NCBI GenBank assembly: GCA_029553855.1
Contig: JAKPKE010000295.1
Coordinates: 1-57,856, forward strand
Length of the DNA: 57,856 nt
Source of the DNA: Bacillota bacterium
GTDB lineage: Bacteria; Bacillota; Clostridia; Lutisporales; Lutisporaceae
Direction of reading: 5' to 3'
The notes beneath the pieces were generated by a model. That model was not told where the DNA came from. It saw only the letters and a list, made by a program, of their open reading frames with translations, and did not search any database. Position numbers and translations under genes: made by a program. Below, in pieces: positions 52,834 through 57,856 of this stretch (its first letter is position 1; every line of letters starts with the position of its first letter).

Positions 52834-54210
52834 TTATTGATTCATATGACATAGCATGCCGTTTCTTAGATCCAGGCACATAATAAAGTATCCGTAGCCT
52901 TTGAATCTATGGGGTTTGAACTCCATAAACCCTCTGGATTTATAGTATTGTTCGTTTTTCCTGCTGTATATTGCCGGCACTCCAAAAAGCAGGCACCTTA
53001 TACGTCTCCTTTCGTCATCATCCACTTCTGTATCGTCATATCTTATACCAAGTATATAGTCCTTTCTATCTATCATCATGCTGCACCCTTCCGACATAAA
53101 CGGATATCCCATGGGCATCATATAACCCATATATGGAACTGCAACACTGTTAATCTCAAAAATGTCTTCTCCAACCCTGAACCATTCATATCCTCTCTCC
53201 CTCTCAAAGGGTTCACTCTTTTTCAGCCTTCCGAAAACTTTCTTCATTCTGATATACATGCTCCCGCCATAGTATGAAGGGGTAATACGCTCCCTATGCT
53301 CTTCATATTCTTCCTCTTCACTATCATCATCGCAGTAGTACTGATATATGTCCTCACATTCCTTCTTTTCAACTTTTTTTACTTTTTCTTTTTCAATTTC
53401 AAAGGGTTCTTCCATTGGAACTATCGGAGGGCATTCAGGCATCTTGCTTTCTATAACCTGCTGCTGTAAAATAATCTCCGGTTCAGGCCCGGGTATTATT
53501 TCTATTACAGGGGGAACCTCTTCCGATAGTTCCGCTTTGATTTCTATCTGGACTTTTTCAGTAACCTTCCCCGAGACCTCCTCGGGAACTTCCTTAAGGG
53601 CTTCCTTCGGGAATTCTTCCGGAACTTTTTCAGGAGCTTTTCCGGTAATTTCTTCCGTAATCTCTTTTAAAACTTCAGGCGGCGGAGCAGGTTTCTCAAT
53701 CGGCGGCACAGGTATCGGGGTCCCGAGTCCCTCGGGCACTATTTCTTCAATTTTAATTTTTTTATCTATTCTCGGTGCCTCCTGGGCTTTCTGTACGTTC
53801 ACCAAATCATACTTGCCCTTCCATTCCAGCTTATCCCTCCCAATATAGCCCGATAACGGTACGGATACCCCGCTAACCACTGCCGCTATATTGAAATTTC
53901 CTATACCAAGACCGCTCTTTAAAACATTGTCCGATTCGAGTTCGCAGGAAAGCTCTCCCCTTCCGCTGCCGTCGATAATGATTTTCCCTATATCTACTGC
54001 AAGCTTTCTAACCGATGACACCAAGATCAGCCTATACTCAATCCGTTCTTCGAGCTTTATGTTTTGTATAAACGTATTAAGCCTTACCTTATTATTTTTC
54101 ACTTCTATTTTTACATAACCTGTCGGTATTTTTCCCGGTGACATTTCATATCCTTTGTCGTCTTCCTGAAGTATGATAAAGTATCTTTTATATTCATTAT
54201 TAGATGCCAC
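52834..54210 (-). CDS. Glu/Pro-rich protein of unknown function
   Basis: A 458-residue protein, not recognised. Residues 1-135 form a beta-rich domain (RYFIILQEDDKGYEMSPGKI, TGYVKIEVKNNKVRLNTFIQ). Residues 160-285 are a Glu/Pro/Lys linker with EVSGKVTEKV-type repeats. A C-terminal domain (about 300-455) has WFRVGEDIFEINSVAVPY, a Met-rich loop and GFMEFKPHRFKGYGYFIMCLD. It has no signal peptide. The start is GTG 54210, with AAGGGGG upstream. It lies where yabG often follows ksgA in Bacillus; a sporulation role is conceivable but unproven. Confidence 0.75.
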   Translation of the reverse strand: MASNNEYKRYFIILQEDDKGYEMSPGKIPTGYVKIEVKNNKVRLNTFIQNIKLEERIEYRLILVSSVRKLAVDIGKIIIDGSGRGELSCELESDNVLKSGLGIGNFNIAAVVSGVSVPLSGYIGRDKLEWKGKYDLVNVQKAQEAPRIDKKIKIEEIVPEGLGTPIPVPPIEKPAPPPEVLKEITEEITGKAPEKVPEEFPKEALKEVPEEVSGKVTEKVQIEIKAELSEEVPPVIEIIPGPEPEIILQQQVIESKMPECPPIVPMEEPFEIEKEKVKKVEKKECEDIYQYYCDDDSEEEEYEEHRERITPSYYGGSMYIRMKKVFGRLKKSEPFERERGYEWFRVGEDIFEINSVAVPYMGYMMPMGYPFMSEGCSMMIDRKDYILGIRYDDTEVDDDERRRIRCLLFGVPAIYSRKNEQYYKSRGFMEFKPHRFKGYGYFIMCLDLRNGMLCHMNQ

Positions 54211-54289
54211 ATAAAAACCCCCTTCTGAACATAGTCATTACTAATATATGTATGAAGGGGGCAAATGTGAACATATTTTTTTGATTTTG

Positions 54290-55156
54290 CTACTGTACAA
54301 ATTCATTTGCAATTCTTGCAAATTCCTCCAAAGACAAGGTTTCTGCCCGTCTGTTCCCATCAATACCGATACTCAAAAGCATCCTCCTAAGTTCTTCTTT
54401 TGCTTTCCCCATATTCCCGGCAGTCAAAGCATTCAGCAGGGTTTTTCTGCGTTGGCCGAAGGAGGCCTTTACTACCCTGAAATACATTCTTTCATCTTTC
54501 AGTACTACCGGAGGATTCTCTCTGAATACCAGCCGCAATATCATGGACTCAACCCCAGGCTTGGGCATGAATGATTCAGGCGGCACTGTCATAATCTTTT
54601 CCGATATGCAGCGATATTGCACCGCAACAGTAAGCGCACCATAATCCTTCCCTCCCGGATCTGCACATATCCTCTCCCCCACTTCCTTCTGTACCATAAT
54701 TGTGATGCTTTCCAGATTAATGTCCTCCTCTATCAGCTTCATTATTATAGGGGTTGTAATGTAATAAGGCAGATTTGCCACTACCTTGACGGGAAAGCTG
54801 CCGAAGTTTTCCTCCAATATGGTTTTTAGGTTCAGCTTCAATATATCCTCATTAATCAGCTTGAAATTATCATAACCAAACATTGAAACCTTAAGTATCG
54901 GTATCAGTTCTCTGTCGATCTCCACTGCCAGAACCCTGCCTGCCCTCTCACAGAGCATCTGTGTCATAACTCCCAACCCCGGGCCAATTTCAAGGACACA
55001 ATCATCCTTTGAAAGCTCTGAGCAGTCAATAATTGCTCTTAAAACACTTTCGTCCACCAAAAAGTTCTGACCGAATCTTTTCATTGTCTTAAAATCATAT
55101 TTATTTATCAGATTCTTCGTTGTTTTCGTAATGGTTGTTTCCTTCAAAGCCATCAT
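54290..55156 (-). CDS. rsmA: 16S rRNA dimethyladenosine transferase
   Basis: A 288-residue enzyme (KsgA) that dimethylates A1518 and A1519 of 16S rRNA. The SAM loop is LEIGPGLGVMTQ (about residues 55-66), NLPYYIT is the catalytic NLPY motif, and RFGQNFLVDESVL is the family start. The ATG at 55156 overlaps the end of rnmV by 56 bases, so the two are coupled. The order rnmV-rsmA is standard in Firmicutes. Confidence 0.98.
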   Translation of the reverse strand: MMALKETTITKTTKNLINKYDFKTMKRFGQNFLVDESVLRAIIDCSELSKDDCVLEIGPGLGVMTQMLCERAGRVLAVEIDRELIPILKVSMFGYDNFKLINEDILKLNLKTILEENFGSFPVKVVANLPYYITTPIIMKLIEEDINLESITIMVQKEVGERICADPGGKDYGALTVAVQYRCISEKIMTVPPESFMPKPGVESMILRLVFRENPPVVLKDERMYFRVVKASFGQRRKTLLNALTAGNMGKAKEELRRMLLSIGIDGNRRAETLSLEEFARIANEFVQ

Positions 55157-55706
55157 CCTTCTCCGGTATCTCTCCTTTTATTTTGCGCAATGCTGCCTCA
55201 AGTTCTTCCCTGCTTATCCCATATTTATTCAGGCGGTTCACAAATTGCTTTGAATTTGCATAGCCTATTCCTAACTCAGAACCCAAGCTGCTCCTGAGGC
55301 ACACGGAATTATCAGCCCCCATAAGGCCGTAATATATCAAATCCGATGTCGAGAAGGTTATTTGAACCTCTTCCGCCTCAAATCTGGCCATGGATAGGGC
55401 CTTCAGTATGCTCTCCGGTGCTGCATTCTCTACCCCTATGTCGCCTTCTGCCTCAGCTTCCTCTTTTGGTAAAAATGCATGCTTTACGCCCTTGACCTTA
55501 CCGGAAATAATCTTTCGTATTTTTTCCCCCATAAAATCAGGGTCGGTAAGTACAATTACTCCATGCCTTTCCTGGGCGGTCCTTATCCTTTCCAATATGT
55601 CTTTGTTTATGCCAAAGCCGCTTGTAATTATTATATCTGCATCAACTGCCCGCCGTACGGCAGCGGCATCATTTTTACCTTCCACAACAATTGTCTCTTT
55701 TAACAT
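55101..55706 (-). CDS. rnmV: Ribonuclease M5
   Basis: A 201-residue enzyme that matures 5S rRNA. The TOPRIM domain has EGKNDAAAVRRAVDAD (acidic Glu near residue 9) and VLTDPDFMGEKIRK (DxD near 55-57), and a C-terminal domain follows. The last 20 residues are unusually acidic/Asn-rich and extend into the rsmA frame. The gene is preceded by a hairpin-plus-T-run that ends or attenuates the upstream gene. Confidence 0.97.
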   Translation of the reverse strand: MLKETIVVEGKNDAAAVRRAVDADIIITSGFGINKDILERIRTAQERHGVIVLTDPDFMGEKIRKIISGKVKGVKHAFLPKEEAEAEGDIGVENAAPESILKALSMARFEAEEVQITFSTSDLIYYGLMGADNSVCLRSSLGSELGIGYANSKQFVNRLNKYGISREELEAALRKIKGEIPEKDDGFEGNNHYENNEESDK

Positions 55707-55722
55707 AAATAATCCTCACAAG

Positions 55723-55742
55723 AAAAAAGCGGCTGAGGCCGC
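55723..55742 (-). terminator. Terminator/attenuator between the 3D-domain gene and rnmV
   Basis: On the minus strand GCGGC-CTCA-GCCGC followed by six Ts. It is a short stem, so read-through is likely; rnmV has no obvious promoter of its own in the 40-base gap. Confidence 0.75.
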
Positions 55743-55747
55743 ATATT

Positions 55748-56788
55748 TTAGAATTTGTATCTGGGTTTGTCAAGTACATATACCTTGACAGCTCTCTTGC
55801 CATATTTTGCAACATCTTCCGGCGATTCATAATACAAATCAATCCTGTTGCCTTTTATTGCCCCTCCTATATCTGCTGCAAGGGCTTCTCCATAACCTTC
55901 CACATATAGATATGTCCCTAAAGGAATTATCCTTGGATCTACTGCAACAATACCGGGTCTTACTCTTAACCCTGAGTAGGTTATGCCGTATTGGGGGTGA
56001 TCCGGGTGTTTTCCGCAGCTTTCAAAAGTTGCATCATAAGCTGTTGCCGTCATTTTCATCGCCCTTACAAATCTGGTAACCTGTCCTCTGGAAGATACAA
56101 AGGTTGTTCTGGTTCCTTCCTCTATCATACCGTTTACGGGCTCCTTAAGCACCTTTTCTTCGACAATTTCCCGCTTTATTTCTATTCCGTTTTCGAATAT
56201 TACCTTTATTGAGAGCTCTTTCAGTCCCGGGCTTCCTTTCTTTGCTACCCTTGTAATTCCCTTGTCAAGTTCATCACTTTTATTTACTTGATTGGTAAAA
56301 TCCATTTTCATCTCTATTTTATCAATTTTTTCTTCGACTCTAGTTACGGCGATTCTCGTATCCTCTGTGATTACCGAATCCAGATCAGGTGCCACCCTGT
56401 CTTTATCCCCAAGCAGGATCTGAGCCTCTCTCAGAGCACCTTTTACATCGGGGGCAACAGTCAGGAGAACTATGTCTTTTCCATCTGAATTAATCGTAAC
56501 CTCTCTGGCTCTGGATATCTTTATGTTGGTTCCATCTGTGAGCTTTGAGTCCATATCAATGCTTACCTTATCCTGAGGGCTAATTCTTACACCGTATTCA
56601 TCCAAGACATCCGAAACAGTATTCTTAAAGGTGCTTACGGCTTTTATTCCGTCAATATCTTCAATGGTAATGTCCTTCTTCATTATGTTATAGACATAAG
56701 ATGCAGAGAATATCAAACATATTGCAGCAACAGAAGCAATAAGTATGATCGAAAATAAACTCTTGAAACTCTTAGGGTTTATTTTCAT
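55748..56788 (-). CDS. yabE: YabE-like secreted protein: DUF348, G5 and 3D domains
   Basis: A 346-residue envelope protein. A signal anchor (about 10-33) is followed by two DUF348 repeats (about 40-150), a G5 domain (about 160-235, IKREIVEEKVLKEPVNGMIEEGTR) and a 3D domain (about 250-346). The three catalytic-type aspartates are seen in VAVDPRIIPLG, AADIGG and NRIDLYY. The family acts as a cell-wall hydrolase (Rpf/Sps-like). ATG 56788 has AGGAGG nine bases upstream. The gene lies between tatD and rnmV as in Bacillus. Confidence 0.93.
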   Translation of the reverse strand: MKINPKSFKSLFSIILIASVAAICLIFSASYVYNIMKKDITIEDIDGIKAVSTFKNTVSDVLDEYGVRISPQDKVSIDMDSKLTDGTNIKISRAREVTINSDGKDIVLLTVAPDVKGALREAQILLGDKDRVAPDLDSVITEDTRIAVTRVEEKIDKIEMKMDFTNQVNKSDELDKGITRVAKKGSPGLKELSIKVIFENGIEIKREIVEEKVLKEPVNGMIEEGTRTTFVSSRGQVTRFVRAMKMTATAYDATFESCGKHPDHPQYGITYSGLRVRPGIVAVDPRIIPLGTYLYVEGYGEALAADIGGAIKGNRIDLYYESPEDVAKYGKRAVKVYVLDKPRYKF

Positions 56789-56850
56789 TATTCAACCTCC
56801 TTTTGCCTTTACAAGGCATGTGCAACGGTATCCAAAGCAAAGACAAACTC

Positions 56851-56879
56851 ATTTTATCCCTATTCAATCCCGTTGTCAA
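56851..56879 (-). promoter_or_regulatory. Promoter of the 3D-domain gene
   Basis: On the minus strand TTGACA (56879-56874), 17 bases, TAAAAT (56856-56851). It lies about 60 bases before the ATG. Confidence 0.8.
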
Positions 56880-56884
56880 ATTTT

Positions 56885-56920
56885 TGGTTGTTATAAAATG
56901 TTTTCATATTACACCAACCT
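56885..56920. promoter_or_regulatory. Imperfect palindrome upstream of the 3D gene promoter
   Basis: On the plus strand GGTTGTTATAAAATG pairs with CATATTACACCAACC around TTTT, with four mismatches. It lies just upstream of the -35 and could be an operator. Confidence 0.4.
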
Positions 56921-57170
56921 TTGGAAAACCATAAATATCGGCTTTTATATATAATTGCCGCAATAAAAACATTTTATACGTATGTATATGCAAACTGCAG
57001 GCGTAATCAGAACCTGCCGTCTATAGAATAGGGGACATCTTTTTTTATTAAAATAATTTTACCATGTAAGGAATATCTTATCAAGAGGATACACCTAAGG
57101 AGCAGCAATCCAATCTCCCCTCCCTTTGTTATCCTTGATAACCCCGGTGCAGGAGAAGACAAATCGGTAT
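56921..57170. other. Intergenic stretch downstream of tatD
   Basis: No gene. GTTATC-CTT-GATAAC (about 57127-57141) is a small perfect hairpin close after the tatD stop codon, and TTTTTTT lies at about 57041. I looked for a cyclic-di-AMP riboswitch here because it can precede such wall hydrolase genes, and did not find its conserved strings. Confidence 0.5.
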
Positions 57171-57856
57171 TTATTCTATTCCAAACAGGCGCTTCCCGTT
57201 TTCTTTCGTCTGCTGTGCCACTTCTTCAAAGGATATGCCTTTGATATCCGCAATTTTCTCAGCCACCAGCTTTACATAACCCGGGTAATTTCTTTTGCCC
57301 CTATGGGGAGCGGGGGTAAGATAAGGGCTATCAGTCTCTATGAGCAGCATATCAAGGGGCACTTCTTTCACGGCTTCCATTGTCTTTCTTGCATTATTGA
57401 AGGTAACAGGACCGCTTATTGAAATATAAAGCCCCATTTTAATGCACTCCACGGCCATCTCGGTACTTCCCGAAAAACTGTGCAATACGCCCCCAACCTC
57501 TTTGATACGGGTTCTTTTAAATATATCCATTATATCCCCATGAGCCTCCCTGTCATGTACGATAACAGGGAGCTTAAGCTGTCTTGCCAGTTCTATCTGC
57601 TCTACAAACCGCTGCTTCTGAACATCTCGGGGCGATAAGTCATAATGATAGTCCAGGCCGATTTCCCCTATGGCCCTGACCTTCTTATTTTCTGCAAGTG
57701 CTGCAAGGACAGCTGCAGTCTCCCCATCCATATTCGATGCATCATGGGGGTGAACTCCTACCGATGCGTAAATAAACTCATATTTACCCGCCAAAGCAAT
57801 TGATTTGACCGAGGTCTCGATATTGCTGCCGGCATTTAAAATCAACTCTACTCCAT
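57171..57856 (-). CDS. tatD: TatD-family metal-dependent hydrolase (5' end outside the window)
   Basis: The visible 228 codons run off the right edge, so the N-terminus (about 30 residues, with the first metal-binding HxH) is missing. Seen are GVHPHDA, EIGLDYHYD, VIVHDREAHGD, GVLHSFSG and ETDSPYLTP, the metal ligands and signature of TatD DNases. It acts on DNA or as a 3'-5' exonuclease. A TTG at 57845 is an internal Leu codon (GVELILNAG context), not a start. It begins the tatD-yabE-rnmV-rsmA block. Confidence 0.95.
   Translation of the reverse strand, partial: GVELILNAGSNIETSVKSIALAGKYEFIYASVGVHPHDASNMDGETAAVLAALAENKKVRAIGEIGLDYHYDLSPRDVQKQRFVEQIELARQLKLPVIVHDREAHGDIMDIFKRTRIKEVGGVLHSFSGSTEMAVECIKMGLYISISGPVTFNNARKTMEAVKEVPLDMLLIETDSPYLTPAPHRGKRNYPGYVKLVAEKIADIKGISFEEVAQQTKENGKRLFGIE

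Noticed and set aside
53348-53848. Plus-strand frame rich in Ser, Gly and Thr
   Set aside because: It is the shadow of the Glu/Pro linker of the 458-residue protein and has no start signals.
56789-57170. Cyclic-di-AMP riboswitch before the 3D-domain gene
   Set aside because: The conserved strings of the ydaO class were not seen, and the promoter lies too close to the gene for such a leader.

Overview
The window looks like a chromosomal segment of a low-to-moderate GC, spore-former-type anaerobic Firmicute (class Clostridia). Four things point there: the Firmicutes gene order tatD / yabE-like 3D protein / rnmV / rsmA at the right edge, a T-box leader in front of tyrS, an archaeal/V-type ATPase operon of the kind found in clostridia, and strong AGGAGG-type ribosome binding sites with TTGACA/TATAAT promoters. 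I cannot name the species. No rRNA, tRNA, CRISPR array, prophage or intact transposase gene was seen.

Layout. 1-2388: a dispersed repeat, then a two-gene DNA-repair operon (radical SAM protein plus its TIGR03915/DUF4130 partner) behind a LexA-type box. 2439-15592: a long minus-strand cluster of nine genes: a large membrane protein, an ABC ATPase and permease, a coiled-coil Gly/Gln-rich membrane protein, a MoxR AAA ATPase, a DUF58 protein, two BatA/VWA-type membrane proteins and a zinc-ribbon protein. This is the most system-like and least understood part of the window. 15593-16180: a patchwork of dispersed repeats. 16181-27498: mixed single genes (RocB-like M20 peptidase, HD-GYP, YigZ, a Met/Tyr-rich small protein, an aminotransferase, a GGDEF protein, a DUF4015 lipoprotein, a PH-like membrane protein) and a second full copy of the structured repeat.

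27603-36294: a complete nine-gene V-type ATPase operon transcribed leftward in the order G/H-C-I-K-F-E-A-B-D. 36766-38340: tyrS with its T-box leader and a consensus promoter. 38467-47578: transporters and envelope proteins (EamA, UPF0316, CAP-domain lipoprotein, DAACS symporter, TrmB, a phosphodiester glycosidase-type exoprotein, Na/Pi-PhoU protein). 47744-51390: an arginine operon argG-argH followed by an ArgC-like protein that has lost both catalytic residues; its promoter carries an ArgR-like box. 51613-57856: RodA, a Glu/Pro-rich unknown protein, then rsmA, rnmV, the 3D-domain protein and the truncated tatD.

The most interesting points are the MoxR/VWA/ABC cluster, the ArgC-like pseudoenzyme inside the arginine operon, the SOS-type control of the radical SAM pair, a repeat family of about 260 bp whose two ends can pair, a 17-bp perfect hairpin in the leader of the HD-GYP gene, and a V-ATPase c subunit without the usual sodium ligands. 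All functions are inferred from reading the sequence; nothing was searched or folded by computer.
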